From assembly GCA_024742275.1 (NCBI GenBank), contig JANSYS010000005.1:62001-126000 (forward strand): a stretch of 64,000 nucleotides of DNA. The letters run 5' to 3'. Shown here in pieces: positions 26,834 to 36,141 of the stretch; position 1 is the first letter of the stretch, and the number at the start of each line of letters is the position of its first letter. This DNA is from Alphaproteobacteria bacterium. GTDB taxonomy: Bacteria; Pseudomonadota; Alphaproteobacteria; Thalassobaculales; Thalassobaculaceae. The position numbers and the translations under genes are program-made. Below the pieces are notes generated by a model. It made no database searches, had not been told where the DNA came from, and saw nothing but the letters and a program-made list of their open reading frames with translations.

Positions 26834-26944
26834 CTCTCCGGGTTCATTCCGGGGCGCACTCCAAGAGACGGGACTGAACGCAAAGGATAAGACGTCGGCA
26901 TCCGGAAAGCCCATAGGCAGGCCCCGGAATAAATCCGGGCAGTG
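26834..26944. repeat. REP/BIME-like imperfect inverted repeat
   Basis: Arms of about 22 bases at 26834-26855 and 26923-26944 are inverted copies of each other at about 18 of 22 positions, including a perfect 10-base core ATTCCGGGGC / GCCCCGGAAT. They enclose 67 bases. It fills the gap between trmN6 and the DUF2007 gene. The CCGG-rich cores recall the short palindromic repeats scattered through alphaproteobacterial genomes; another candidate is at 42316-42435. Confidence 0.5.
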
Positions 26945-26981
26945 AGATCGGGTACCGGGGAGGGAGGAAGAAGCCGGAGGC

Positions 26982-27200
26982 CTATTTCGGATCAGGCGCC
27001 TCGCCCAATTCGTCAAGCAGAGACGCGGCAGCGTCATAGTCCTCGTTCAGCACCATCAGCCGCCGCGGGATGGCGCCGGCACTGCCTTCCAGAACGCTCA
27101 TGCCGCCGTCCATGACCACGCTTTCGATCCCTTCAGCCCGCAACAGGGCCTCGAGATAGGAAAGCCTCACGACATCGTTGGTGCGCAGCAGTTCGCGCAT
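26982..27200 (-). CDS. DUF2007 putative signal-transducing protein
   Basis: This 72-residue protein, MRELLRTNDVVRLSYLEALL, then AEGIESVVMDGGMSVLEGS and RRLMVLNEDYDAAASLL, matches the DUF2007 ferredoxin-like fold from end to end. The family is small, soluble and of unproven function, often near ispB-type genes in alphaproteobacteria. ATG at 27200 reproduces the family start. It is divergent from the polyprenyl synthase gene, 116 bases apart. Confidence 0.8.
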   Translation of the reverse strand: MRELLRTNDVVRLSYLEALLRAEGIESVVMDGGMSVLEGSAGAIPRRLMVLNEDYDAAASLLDELGEAPDPK

Positions 27201-27316
27201 GCTGTGGTCCGCCTCCATCGGGGCCGGGGCAAGACTGGTTGACTTCGTCCTCCGACCGTCCTTTCTATGCTCGCACAGCACACAGAGGCGTCAAGGAACG
27301 CCGCAGGAGCGATACC

Positions 27317-28345
27317 GTGTCCGTTACCGCACCGGCTTCTCAAACCGTCGGCGACAGCGCCGAACGCCGACCCAGCTTCAACGCGCTGCGTGATCTGGTC
27401 GCCGCCGATATGGCCAAGGTCAACGAGACGATCATCCGCGAGATGCACAGCCCGGTCGCGCTGATTCCGCAGTTGGCCGGACATATCGTCGCGTCGGGCG
27501 GCAAGCGGCTGCGGCCGATGCTGACACTCGCCTCGGCCGGTCTGGTCGGCTACGAGGGAGAGCGCCACATCAACCTCGCCGCCTGCGTCGAGTTCATTCA
27601 TACGGCCACCCTGCTGCATGACGACGTGGTCGACGAGAGCGCCCTGCGCCGCGGCAAGGACACGGCCAACGCCGTCTGGGGCAACCAGGCGAGCGTGCTG
27701 GTCGGCGATTTCCTGTTCAGTCGGGCCTTCCAGCTCATGGTCGCCGACGGCTCGCTCAAGGTGCTCAAGATCCTGTCCGACGCCTCGGCCGTCATCGCCG
27801 AGGGCGAGGTCCATCAGCTGGTGACGACCAACGACGTGGAGACAACGGAGGCCGCCTATCTCGAAGTGATCGAGAGCAAGACGGCGGTTCTGTTCGCCGC
27901 CGCCGCGCAGATCGGCGCGGTGGTCGCGGATCGTCCGGACGGCGAGGAGACGGCGCTCGAGTCCTTCGGTCGGAACCTGGGCGTGGCCTTCCAACTGGTC
28001 GACGACGTTCTCGACTACTCGGCCGAGCAGGAAGCGCTCGGCAAGACCGTCGGCGACGATTTCCGCGAGGGCAAGGTGACCCTGCCGGTGATCCTGGCCT
28101 ATGCCGCCGCCGACGACGAGGAGCGCGCATTCTGGGCGCGGGTCATCGGCGAGCTCGATCAGCGGGACGGCGACTTGGCGCATGCCCAGGCCCTGATGGC
28201 GAAGCACGGAACGCTTGCCAAGTCCCTGGCACGTGCCCGGGACTATGCCGACGCGGCCCAACGCGACCTGGACCTCTTCGCCCCCACCGCCCACCGCCGG
28301 GCGCTGGAGGAGGTCATCGATTTCTGCGTCGACCGGGCGTACTGA
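27317..28345 (+). CDS. ispB: Polyprenyl (probably octa/decaprenyl) diphosphate synthase
   Basis: This is a 342-residue all-helical trans-prenyltransferase. The first Asp-rich motif is LLHDDVVDES and the second QLVDDVLDYS, with GGKRLRPMLTL before them and GDFLFSRAFQLMV between. It elongates farnesyl diphosphate with isopentenyl diphosphate to the side chain of ubiquinone; chain length cannot be read. The start is taken as a GTG at 27317, seven bases after AGGAG. The open frame runs further upstream to a TTG at 27239 but without a comparable site. Confidence 0.92.
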   Translation: MSVTAPASQTVGDSAERRPSFNALRDLVAADMAKVNETIIREMHSPVALIPQLAGHIVASGGKRLRPMLTLASAGLVGYEGERHINLAACVEFIHTATLLHDDVVDESALRRGKDTANAVWGNQASVLVGDFLFSRAFQLMVADGSLKVLKILSDASAVIAEGEVHQLVTTNDVETTEAAYLEVIESKTAVLFAAAAQIGAVVADRPDGEETALESFGRNLGVAFQLVDDVLDYSAEQEALGKTVGDDFREGKVTLPVILAYAAADDEERAFWARVIGELDQRDGDLAHAQALMAKHGTLAKSLARARDYADAAQRDLDLFAPTAHRRALEEVIDFCVDRAY

Positions 28346-28373
28346 GCGTGCCCCTCGGACGCGCGGGCAGCCT

Positions 28374-29006
28374 GTGACCATCCGCATTCTCGGCCGGGCG
28401 AATTCCTTCAACGTGCGCAAAGTGCTCTGGGCCTGCGACGAACTCGGCGTCCCGTTCACTCGCGAGGATTGGGGTCGCGGCTTCAGGCCGACGACCGATC
28501 CCGCATTCCAGGCAATCAACCCGATCGGGCTCGTCCCCGCGGTAGTGCTGGAAGACGGCACGGTCCTGCGCGAGAGCAACACGATCGTCCGCTACCTCGC
28601 GACCGTCTGTGGCAACACCACGCTCTATCCGGCCGATCCGGTTGCCCGGGCCGGTGTCGAGCAATGGATGGACTGGGCCAACTACGAGACCTCGACCTCC
28701 CTGCGCGGCGCCTTCCTCGGCGGCCAGCTCGACGAGCCGCCCTGGAACCATCCGTGGTTCGTCGCCCAGGGTCGCGCCCAGATCACCAAGGAAGTCGGTC
28801 AGCTCGACGCGCATCTGGCCTCAACGGGGCCTTACATGACGGGGGATACCTTCACCCTTGCCGACATCCCGATCGGGCTGGTGGTGAACCGCTGGTTCAA
28901 TCTGCGCTTCGACGGCAAGCCGGATTACCCGAACATGGCGCGCTACTACGAGACCCTGAGCGAGCGGCCGGCCTTCCTGACGCATGGGCGCAACGGGCTG
29001 CCGTAA
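28374..29006 (+). CDS. Glutathione S-transferase
   Basis: About 210 residues. The thioredoxin-like N-terminal domain is ITIRILGRANSFNVRKVLW with the likely catalytic Ser/Asn in GRANSFNVRKV. The cis-proline is in GLVPAVVLEDG, the glutathione-binding serine in LRESNTIVRYL, and the helical domain has TFTLADIPIGLVVNRWF. The start is a GTG at 28374, 28 bases after the ispB stop; the frame upstream of it only overlaps ispB in another phase. It may handle electrophiles or peroxides, but no substrate can be assigned. Confidence 0.87.
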   Translation: MTIRILGRANSFNVRKVLWACDELGVPFTREDWGRGFRPTTDPAFQAINPIGLVPAVVLEDGTVLRESNTIVRYLATVCGNTTLYPADPVARAGVEQWMDWANYETSTSLRGAFLGGQLDEPPWNHPWFVAQGRAQITKEVGQLDAHLASTGPYMTGDTFTLADIPIGLVVNRWFNLRFDGKPDYPNMARYYETLSERPAFLTHGRNGLP

Positions 29007-29020
29007 CGGACCTGCGGCGG

Positions 29021-30046
29021 CTAACCGCAGAGCGCCACGATCTCCGCGTGCAGCGGCGCCGGGATCGCCGCACCCTCCGTGGCGGTCTTGGCCCGGTTGG
29101 CGTGGCGGCGGCCGGCGGGCAGGCGGGTTCCCTCCTCGGCCAGGATCCGGTCGAACAGCAGCTCCGCGTGGGCGGCCCAGCCGTCGGCATCGCCGAGGCG
29201 GCCGGGATCGATCGCCAGCATGAACTCGCCGCCGTTCGGCGGACCGCCGTCCTTTGGATCGCTCTCAAACGCCTCGAAGCTGAACTTGTCGCCGATCAGG
29301 GCACCGGCCAGGAGCTCCACCATGAGGGCGATCGACGCGCCCTTGTAGCCGCCGAAAGGCAGTTGCGCACCGCCGTCGAGGATCGCCTTCGGATCGGTCG
29401 TACCGTGGCCGTCCCTATCGATGCCGGTCCCCGGCGGCACGTCATGGCCGTCGCGGGCGGCGATCATGATCTCTCCCCGTGCCAGCGCGGAGGAGGCCTG
29501 GTCGAACACCATCGGGGCCTTGCCCGGCCTCGGCCATCCAAAGGACATTGGATTGGTGCCGTAGATCGGCGTCCGGCCGCCCGGATGGGTCACGTACGGG
29601 AAGGCGGCGGTGAAGGCGAAGGCGCAGAGGCCGGCTTCGGCCAACGGTTCGACTTCGTACCAGAGCGCCTGAAAATGGTGGACGTTGGTGATCGCCAACG
29701 CCGCCACGCCCTGGGCACGGGCGCGCTCGATGAGCGGGTCCCGGCCGACCTGCTGGGCGAGCGGCGCAAAGCCGCCATCGCCGGCCACCCGCAGCGCCGC
29801 CGGGGCGAGATCCTCCAGAACCGGCCTGGCCCGACCGTTGGCCTTTCCGCTCTTGAGCGACTTGACGTAGCCGGGCACCCTGAAGAGGCCGTGGCTCTTG
29901 GCCCCGTCGCGTTCGGCGTTGTGGATCACGTCGGCGACAGCCTCGGCATTGGCCTGATCGCAGCCGTTGGCGAGGAAACACCGGATGGTGAGGTCGCGCA
30001 CCTCATCCAGGGTCAAAGTAACGGTCGCGCTGTCGCCGCTGGACAT
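29021..30046 (-). CDS. Ldh-family (malate/L-lactate/sulfolactate) NAD(P)-dependent oxidoreductase
   Basis: About 341 residues of the non-Rossmann malate/L-sulfolactate dehydrogenase fold. Markers are SHGLFRVPGYVKSLKSG (with the active-site His), GTNPMSFGWPRPGKAPMVFD, and PFGGYKGASIALMVELLAGAL near the C-terminus. Members act on 2-hydroxy or 2-oxo acids, or on delta-1-piperideine-2-carboxylate; the substrate is not identifiable here. Start at the ATG at 30046 (MSSGDSATVTLT) is preferred to the longer frame reaching 30151. It is convergent with the GST gene. Confidence 0.85.
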   Translation of the reverse strand: MSSGDSATVTLTLDEVRDLTIRCFLANGCDQANAEAVADVIHNAERDGAKSHGLFRVPGYVKSLKSGKANGRARPVLEDLAPAALRVAGDGGFAPLAQQVGRDPLIERARAQGVAALAITNVHHFQALWYEVEPLAEAGLCAFAFTAAFPYVTHPGGRTPIYGTNPMSFGWPRPGKAPMVFDQASSALARGEIMIAARDGHDVPPGTGIDRDGHGTTDPKAILDGGAQLPFGGYKGASIALMVELLAGALIGDKFSFEAFESDPKDGGPPNGGEFMLAIDPGRLGDADGWAAHAELLFDRILAEEGTRLPAGRRHANRAKTATEGAAIPAPLHAEIVALCG

Positions 30047-30296
30047 GGGCAGGCCTCCGGGTTGCCGGCATGAAACGGTCGACCCATATCGACCGGCCGC
30101 CAGCAAAGCAGAGCCGGACCGCCGACGAAACCCCTTGCCGTCACCGGGCAAAGCCGGCGCGTGGACAGCGCCGTTCGCGGCAGGTCGTTCTAAGTGCGGA
30201 ATGGGATGAGTTCGTCCTTGATGCGCCGATGCCTGTCCGCTATATCACGCCCTCGCCTCCCGGCGGGCCGTTCTGCGGCCCGTCCTCAGGTCCGGT

Positions 30297-30373
30297 CGGG
30301 GAGTAGCTCAGCCTGGTAGAGCACTGTCTTCGGGAGGCAGGGGCCGGAGGTTCGAATCCTCTCTCCCCGACCA
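30297..30373 (+). tRNA. tRNA-Pro (CGG)
   Basis: A 77-base cloverleaf can be folded by eye: acceptor CGGGGAG pairs with CTCCCCG, D arm GCTC/GAGC, anticodon stem CTGTC/GGCAG around loop TTCGGGA (anticodon CGG), and T arm GGAGG-TTCGAAT-CCTCT. The discriminator is A and CCA is encoded. It stands alone. Confidence 0.95.
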
Positions 30374-30464
30374 ACTTCTTCTAGCTATTTCTGGACGCTG
30401 CAACTCGGTGGTCTGCGGAGACCGTGGCGCTTCTGCCGAACGATCTCCACACCGTCGCTTATCG

Positions 30465-31838
30465 TCAGTTTTTCGCCGTCCCGGCTCCACCCTCTTTGTG
30501 CGGCGGCAGCGATGCGTAGTAGGTCGCCAAGGCGTCGATATCCGGATCGGCAAGCCGATGGCTGACAATCGACATTGGGTTGTACGTCAACGAGTTGCCT
30601 CTTCCGTGGTCCCGGAACAGGCGCATCTGGTTGGCCAAGTAAGTCTGGTTCTGGCCGGCGATCTGCGGCATCGCGGCCGCCCGGTCGGCCACGTCGCCGT
30701 GGCACCCCTGACATGCCTGAACGGCGGCCGCTGTTGGTACACCCGGCGATACGTCCGCACTCGCCCGTTCGCCGGCCGGAATCCCTTTTAGGGCGATTTC
30801 CTGGCCCCGAGCCAGGAGTTGGGGATCCACCTCGCCATCCAGCGAGGGGCCGCGCGACGGTTTGGCCTCTGCGCCGCCGATGTCCCGTGCCAGCCGCTTG
30901 ATATCGTCGGGCGACAGATTGGCCGCAACGGGCCACATGATCCCACTCTGTCGATCACCGCTGGCGAAGGCATTGAGACTCTGCGTCAAGTATTCAGGGG
31001 ACTGAAGGGTAAGATTAGGCGCCGCCCCGCCGCTTCGCCCAGCACCGTCGGCTCCGTGGCACGACACGCAGGCCGAGGCGATGGACTCCATCGGTCGGAG
31101 ATTGACAAAGCCCGTCGCCGGCCGGTCGGCAGCATGCGGTGAAGCGAAGATCGATTGCGCGTCGCCCGGAAGATAGGGTCGTTGGCCTTTGCCCCGCAGC
31201 GAACTGCCATCGGTGCCGGTGGCCGCGAGCGTTGTGGCAGGACCATCATCGCCAAAGGCCAGCTGTTCGTATCGGGCTCGATCCATGCCAGGAAGCGCTT
31301 TTAGAAAAGCGACCACCGCCCACACCTCGTCGGGCCGGTTTGAGACCGGCCAAGCCGGCATCGCGGAGTAGCGCACACCGCCGTCAACGATGTGGAACAG
31401 TTCGCCGTCTGAATAGGTATTTGCCGCTTCCAGCAGCATCGGCGGCTCCGGTCTCATCGACAGGGCGACCGGATTCTGCCCAATCCCCGGAGCGCCGTGG
31501 CAAGTGGCGCAGACATTTGCATAGTGAGCGGCACCGAGCATGATCATTGCCGGATCGTCCAAAGAGACCGACGCCGGCAGCGGTTCGGCATGCGCGGCCA
31601 CACTTCGTTGAAATGTCCCGTGAAGCACGCGCGCCCATCCTTCGGGGTGCGGGGCGGTCGCGCTCAGGTCGAGGACGCCCGTCAACATGACTGCCGCCGC
31701 CCCGGCAATGCCGACGGCGCCGAAGGCGAGACCCGCACCAACCCAATGAAGGGCGCGCGTCGGCAGGAAACCGAGGACAATGCCCCGGATGGTTGCATCG
31801 GAATCGGGCGCGTTGGGGTGTTCTGACAATTTTGGCAC
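30465..31838 (-). CDS. Membrane-anchored triheme cytochrome c
   Basis: About 457 residues. A single membrane helix lies near residues 35-55 (GAGLAFGAVGIAGAAAVML). Three c-type domains follow, each with one haem site: CATCH near residue 110, CVSCH near 257 and CQGCH near 376. Distal methionines are plausible in MPAWPVSN, IMWPVAANL and YNPMSIVSH. It would carry electrons at the periplasmic face. The start is probably the GTG at 31838, preceded by GGAG; the frame runs to a TTG at 31865. No oxidase, dehydrogenase or maturation gene adjoins, so its redox partner is unknown, although CydDC in this window may serve its assembly. Confidence 0.82.
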   Translation of the reverse strand: MPKLSEHPNAPDSDATIRGIVLGFLPTRALHWVGAGLAFGAVGIAGAAAVMLTGVLDLSATAPHPEGWARVLHGTFQRSVAAHAEPLPASVSLDDPAMIMLGAAHYANVCATCHGAPGIGQNPVALSMRPEPPMLLEAANTYSDGELFHIVDGGVRYSAMPAWPVSNRPDEVWAVVAFLKALPGMDRARYEQLAFGDDGPATTLAATGTDGSSLRGKGQRPYLPGDAQSIFASPHAADRPATGFVNLRPMESIASACVSCHGADGAGRSGGAAPNLTLQSPEYLTQSLNAFASGDRQSGIMWPVAANLSPDDIKRLARDIGGAEAKPSRGPSLDGEVDPQLLARGQEIALKGIPAGERASADVSPGVPTAAAVQACQGCHGDVADRAAAMPQIAGQNQTYLANQMRLFRDHGRGNSLTYNPMSIVSHRLADPDIDALATYYASLPPHKEGGAGTAKN

Positions 31839-32124
31839 TACTGGCACTCCAAAACTGAAAATCAAACGCCCCTATTCAGGTTAGCGGCCGTCTTTCACTC
31901 GCACCAGATGCTCTTCGCGCTCTGCCTACGGAAACCGGTAGCCGTCTCGAGAGCGGCTGACCGCCCCGAACACGCCGAGCAGAGCGCCCGACGGAGTCGC
32001 ATGCGCCCAGTCGGTTTTTCCGGGACGTCCTGGTGACCCTGGTTCGCAGCACGATTGGATAAGGGGACCGTACAGAAGCTCGGCAGACGACCTTCAGATG
32101 AAAAGCGTCATCGTCGCCTCTCGA

Positions 32125-32907
32125 TCAGGCCAGCGAATGGGTGTGGCCGTCGACGGAGAATGCCTGGCCGGAGATCTTCGATCCCGCAGGCGACGCCAGG
32201 AAGAGCGCTGCCTCGGCCACGTCGTCGGCGCTGACCCAACTGCGCAGGGAGACGCCTGCCACGTAGCGGGACCGAAGGTCCGCTTCGGTCAAGCCGGTCG
32301 CCTTCGCCTCATTGGCCAGAACCCGATCCATACGGTCGCCTTCGACGGATCCCGGACAGATGGCGTTGACCCTTACACCGAAAGGTCCGAGTTCCATCGC
32401 CAGCGTCTTCATCAGCCCGACGACGCCCCATTTCGACGTCGCGTAGGGGCTTCGGTGCGGATAGCCGTGGAGCCCGGCGGACGACGCCATCAGGATCAGA
32501 GATCCGCCGCCGCCCCGCTTCAGGACCCGCGCCGCCCAGCGGCACGTCAGGAACGCACCGTCCAAATTGACCGCCAGGCAGGCCCGCCAGTCCGCGAGCG
32601 TCTGTTCCTCGATGACACCCGCCGGGCCGCCGGTTCCCGCATTCGCTATGACGATATCCGCCCCACCCCAACGTTGCTCGACCTCGTCGAAGAACGTTGT
32701 CATCTGGTCTTCGTCGGTCACATCGGCTGTCGCAGTCACGGCGGCCGGGAACTCAGCCCGTGCCGCCTCGACCGCCGCCGCATCGACATCGCAGATCGCC
32801 ACGCTCGCGCCGGCCGCCGCAAAACGTCGTGCGAAGGTCAATCCGATCCCCGATGCTCCGGCGGTGACGACGACACGGGCGTCACGGAAATCGAGAGACG
32901 TCTTCAT
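32125..32907 (-). CDS. Short-chain dehydrogenase/reductase (classical SDR)
   Basis: This 260-residue protein has the NAD-binding TAGASGIGLTFARRF, the NAG block VIANAGTGGPAG, catalytic serine in MASSAGLHGYP and the YxxxK motif in SPYATSKWGVVGLM. The Asp in AICDVDAAAVE favours NAD over NADP. The physiological alcohol/ketone substrate is unknown. It is followed on the same strand upstream by the flavin reductase (84 bases away), which may be co-expressed. Confidence 0.88.
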   Translation of the reverse strand: MKTSLDFRDARVVVTAGASGIGLTFARRFAAAGASVAICDVDAAAVEAARAEFPAAVTATADVTDEDQMTTFFDEVEQRWGGADIVIANAGTGGPAGVIEEQTLADWRACLAVNLDGAFLTCRWAARVLKRGGGGSLILMASSAGLHGYPHRSPYATSKWGVVGLMKTLAMELGPFGVRVNAICPGSVEGDRMDRVLANEAKATGLTEADLRSRYVAGVSLRSWVSADDVAEAALFLASPAGSKISGQAFSVDGHTHSLA

Positions 32908-32991
32908 GCGAACCTCGGCGTAGATCGGAAGTGCTGCCTGTCGAATGCGCGACCGTCACCGAAGTCCGAGACGGTCAACGAAACATGCCGC

Positions 32992-33648
32992 TCAGCGGGA
33001 TCGACCTTCCAACCCGTCGGCGGCCGCTCCGCTGGCACCGGGCACCCGCATCTCGAAGACTTCGGTGACGCTGGTGTAGTCGTAATAGCCGAGCCGCGCG
33101 AGCGGCCGGATCCTGGCGATATCGAGTTTTCCCTCGGGTGTCACCACGTCCTCGTCCACATGAATTCGCACCACTTCTCCGTAGACCACGTCGACCCACC
33201 CGTGGTTGGAGTTTCCCTGAAGCCGATGGGTCGAGAGATAGCGGCATTCGAAATGGGCGGGACTCTCGGCGACCCTGGGTCCCGGCGCATCAATGCAGGG
33301 GGCTTTGGTGACACCGGCCCGCTCGAACTCGTCGACGTCGGACGACAGTTCCATGGCCGTGATGTTCACCGCCTCGCGCAGATCGTACGTCGCCATATTC
33401 CAGACGAACCAGCCGGTTTGTTCGGCGTTGAGGACCGTGTCCTTGCGCCGGCCGTCGCTAAGCTGGTTGGCGGCAAACATGACCATTGGCGGATCGAAGG
33501 TCAGGTTCTGCCATTGGCTATAGGGCGCCAGATTCGGCACGCCTCCCCGCGAGACGGTCGAGAGCCAACCGATCGGTCTCGGCACGGTACAGCTCTTGAA
33601 AGGAGAAAACGGTAGAGGACAGGGATCGGTCGCAGGGGCGTAATGCAT
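32992..33648 (-). CDS. Flavin reductase-like (split-barrel FMN) family protein
   Basis: This 218-residue protein contains PRPIGWLSTVSRGGVPNLAP and SQWQNLTFDPPMVMFAANQ, characteristic of the FMN-binding split barrel of flavin reductases and related esterase-like proteins. It ends in the loop RIRPLARLGYYDYTSV. The ATG at 33648 follows AGGAGAG. Members supply reduced flavin or modify small aromatic substrates; the role is not evident. It is upstream of the SDR on the same strand. Confidence 0.85.
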   Translation of the reverse strand: MHYAPATDPCPLPFSPFKSCTVPRPIGWLSTVSRGGVPNLAPYSQWQNLTFDPPMVMFAANQLSDGRRKDTVLNAEQTGWFVWNMATYDLREAVNITAMELSSDVDEFERAGVTKAPCIDAPGPRVAESPAHFECRYLSTHRLQGNSNHGWVDVVYGEVVRIHVDEDVVTPEGKLDIARIRPLARLGYYDYTSVTEVFEMRVPGASGAAADGLEGRSR

Positions 33649-34006
33649 CTGATCTCTCCTGGAGGTCGAAGGCACGGACCTCACAGTATCGGGCTCACGG
33701 AAGTTCGGACACCAGCCTTATCGACGGCTCAAGTTTCGCCCCCGAGCATCGGCTCGGAACAATAATTAACCAAAACAGTCAACACATTCTGAATATATTT
33801 TCTGCAGTCTAGAACACTGAAACAGAATTATAAGGCATGAACATTAGAAACGAAACGCTGGTCGGATTATAATCCTATAGGTGCATTTTTAGGGCAGATC
33901 CCTTTCCGGGGCCTGGAAAAAAATGCGCATTCGAACTTCCGCATCACGCAGAAAAAACGGATATCGAGTACGTAGACCCGATGCAGGGCAAGGTAAGGAG
34001 ACGTGT
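33649..34006. other. AT-richer intergenic region, divergent promoters
   Basis: 358 bases separate the flavin reductase and chemoreceptor starts. The middle (about 33760-33880) is clearly AT-rich compared with the surroundings. I found no tRNA, repeat or convincing sigma-factor consensus. It probably holds both divergent promoters. Confidence 0.4.
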
Positions 34007-36130
34007 GTGTTTGGTACTATTCTTAGCAGTTTCGGGTTGCGCTCATCTCGCGCGACATTGACGGCGCTGGAGAAATCCCAGGCAATCATTGAGTTCACGC
34101 CGAAAGGAAAAATTCTTCGGGCGAACCAGAACTTTCTTCAGGCAATGGGCTACCGATCCGGCGAGATCGTCGGCAAGCATCACTCGATGTTTGTGGAGAG
34201 CAGCTACGCGGAGTCCGGTGAGTACCGAGCTTTCTGGGCAAAACTCGCCGGTGGCGAATTCGTCAGCAGCGAGTTCCGCCGACTGCGCAAGGACGGGTCG
34301 GAAATCTGGATTCAGGCGTCCTACAATCCGATCCTGGGGGTCGGTGGTCGCGTGGCAAGGGTGGTGAAACTCGCCACCGACATCACGGCCGAGAAGCGGC
34401 GGGCCGCCGAGTATCAGGGCCAGATCGATGCGATCCGGGGCTCCGAAGCGGTGATCCATTTCTCCCTGGACGGCACAATTCTGGAGGCGAACGAGAACTT
34501 CCTGAATGCCATGGGCTATACCGCCGATGAGATCATCGGACAGCATCATTCGATGTTTATCGAGCCGACGGAACGCAACTCCGAGAGGTACCGGAGTTTC
34601 TGGAAGGCGCTCAAGCAGGGCGACTTCCAGGCCGGAGAGTTTCGACGGGTAGGCAAAGCCGGTCGCGAAGTCTGGATCCGCGCCACCTACAATCCGATCC
34701 TCGATGCCTCGGGCAAGCCTTACAAGGTCGTCAAGTTCGCTACCGACGTTACCGAATCCAAGCGTCAGTTCGCCGATTTCGAAGGCCAGATCGGTGCCAT
34801 CAACAAGTCCCAGGCGGTCATCCAGTTCTCCCACGACGGGAAGATTCTCGAAGCCAACGAGAATTTCCTGAGTGCCATGGGCTACGCGGCCGACGAGATC
34901 GTCGGTAAACACCATCGCATGTTTGTCCCGGCGGACGATGCGGCGAGCCCCGCCTATGCGAAGTTTTGGGAAACCCTCGCCACCGGGCGTTACCAGGCGG
35001 GACAATACAAGAGGATCGCCAGGGACGGGAGCGAGGTCTGGATCGAAGCGTCCTACAACCCGATCCTCGACGCGAATGGCCGTCCGTTCAAGGTGGTGAA
35101 ATACGCGACGGACATCACCGAGGACATACGCCAGAAAGCGCATTTCAACATCCTCTCCCTGGTCGCCAACGAGACGGACAACAGCGTCGTCATCACGGAC
35201 GCCGAGGGTCGGATAGAGTACGTGAACGACGGCTTCGTGCGGATGACCGGATACTCGTCCGACGAGGTGATCGGCAAAACACCCGGCAGCGTGCTGCAAG
35301 GCGCCAATACGGATCCCGACGCCGTACGCGAAATCCGACGCAACTTGGCTGCCCACCGAGCTTTCGAAGTCGAGATCCTGAACTACACGAAATCCGGGGA
35401 GCCCTATTGGATCTCGCTCGCCATCAATCCGGTCTTCGACGAAGGCGGGAAGATTTCCCGGTACGTTTCCGTCCAGGTCGATATTACGGCGACAAAGTTG
35501 CGGGCACTGGAAGCGGGTGCCCGCATCACGGCAATCGAACAGTCGAACCTGGTCTTGGAGTGGGACAGCGGCGGTGCATTGACCGCCGCCAATGAACTGG
35601 CATTGGCGGCCATCGGGGCGAAGTCGCTGGAAGACGCCAAAGCGGTCCGCGGTCTATCCTACGACCATCTGTTCGACGATGCGGCCAGACGGCAACTGAG
35701 CGAAGGCCGAGCGATCGTGAGGGAGCTGGTGATCGACATCGACAATCAGTCCCGGCTCTTCCTGGCGGCGACGGTTCAGCCGCTTCGCGACGTGAACGGA
35801 GCGATCGAGCGGATCGTCTCTTACGCAACGGACACGACGGCGACCCGGACATCGATCGAGAAGACCCGTGAAATCATGGAAGAAGTGCTGCAGCGGATCA
35901 ACTCGACGGCGGCCAACATTTCCGGGGTATCCGAGCAGACGAACCTGCTCGCGCTGAACGCGACGATCGAAGCGGCGCGCGCTGGCGACGCCGGCAAGGG
36001 CTTCGCGGTCGTCGCTTCGGAGGTCAAGACGCTGGCGTCGAGGTCCGCCGAGCTCTCGACCGAGATCGCAAGCGTCATCTCCGAAACGCAGAACCGGATC
36101 GAGCAACTTCGAACAGGGACGGACGGGTGA
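34007..36130 (+). CDS. Soluble multi-PAS methyl-accepting chemotaxis-like protein
   Basis: About 707 residues with no membrane helix. Three near-identical PAS/PAC units of 122 residues (residues 17-382) come first. A fourth PAS follows ([24 protein letters not shown], shortened here to its start) and then a more divergent fifth. The C-terminal 85 residues hold the receptor hairpin tip ([20 protein letters not shown], then [18 protein letters not shown]). The signalling domain is far shorter than a normal MCP, with about 25 residues before the tip, no long methylation helices and no CheR-binding tail. The start is a GTG at 34007 behind AAGGAG. It probably senses redox or a cofactor in the cytoplasm and docks on CheA/CheW; no che genes are near. 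Confidence 0.85.
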   Translation: MFGTILSSFGLRSSRATLTALEKSQAIIEFTPKGKILRANQNFLQAMGYRSGEIVGKHHSMFVESSYAESGEYRAFWAKLAGGEFVSSEFRRLRKDGSEIWIQASYNPILGVGGRVARVVKLATDITAEKRRAAEYQGQIDAIRGSEAVIHFSLDGTILEANENFLNAMGYTADEIIGQHHSMFIEPTERNSERYRSFWKALKQGDFQAGEFRRVGKAGREVWIRATYNPILDASGKPYKVVKFATDVTESKRQFADFEGQIGAINKSQAVIQFSHDGKILEANENFLSAMGYAADEIVGKHHRMFVPADDAASPAYAKFWETLATGRYQAGQYKRIARDGSEVWIEASYNPILDANGRPFKVVKYATDITEDIRQKAHFNILSLVANETDNSVVITDAEGRIEYVNDGFVRMTGYSSDEVIGKTPGSVLQGANTDPDAVREIRRNLAAHRAFEVEILNYTKSGEPYWISLAINPVFDEGGKISRYVSVQVDITATKLRALEAGARITAIEQSNLVLEWDSGGALTAANELALAAIGAKSLEDAKAVRGLSYDHLFDDAARRQLSEGRAIVRELVIDIDNQSRLFLAATVQPLRDVNGAIERIVSYATDTTATRTSIEKTREIMEEVLQRINSTAANISGVSEQTNLLALNATIEAARAGDAGKGFAVVASEVKTLASRSAELSTEIASVISETQNRIEQLRTGTDG
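34055..35152 (+). repeat. Threefold 366-base coding repeat (tandem PAS units)
   Basis: Three successive units of exactly 366 bases start near 34055, 34421 and 34787, encoding PAS/PAC blocks with common words such as NENFL, AMGY, KHH/QHHSMF and YNPIL. The even spacing and protein identity point to recent duplication inside the gene. Confidence 0.75.
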
Positions 36131-36141
36131 TCGTCTGACGC

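Noticed and set aside
35153-35500. Fourth PAS domain of the chemoreceptor as a LOV photosensor
   Set aside because: It has the LOV-like word [10 protein letters not shown] but lacks the photoactive cysteine of GRNCRFLQG, so a blue-light adduct cannot form.
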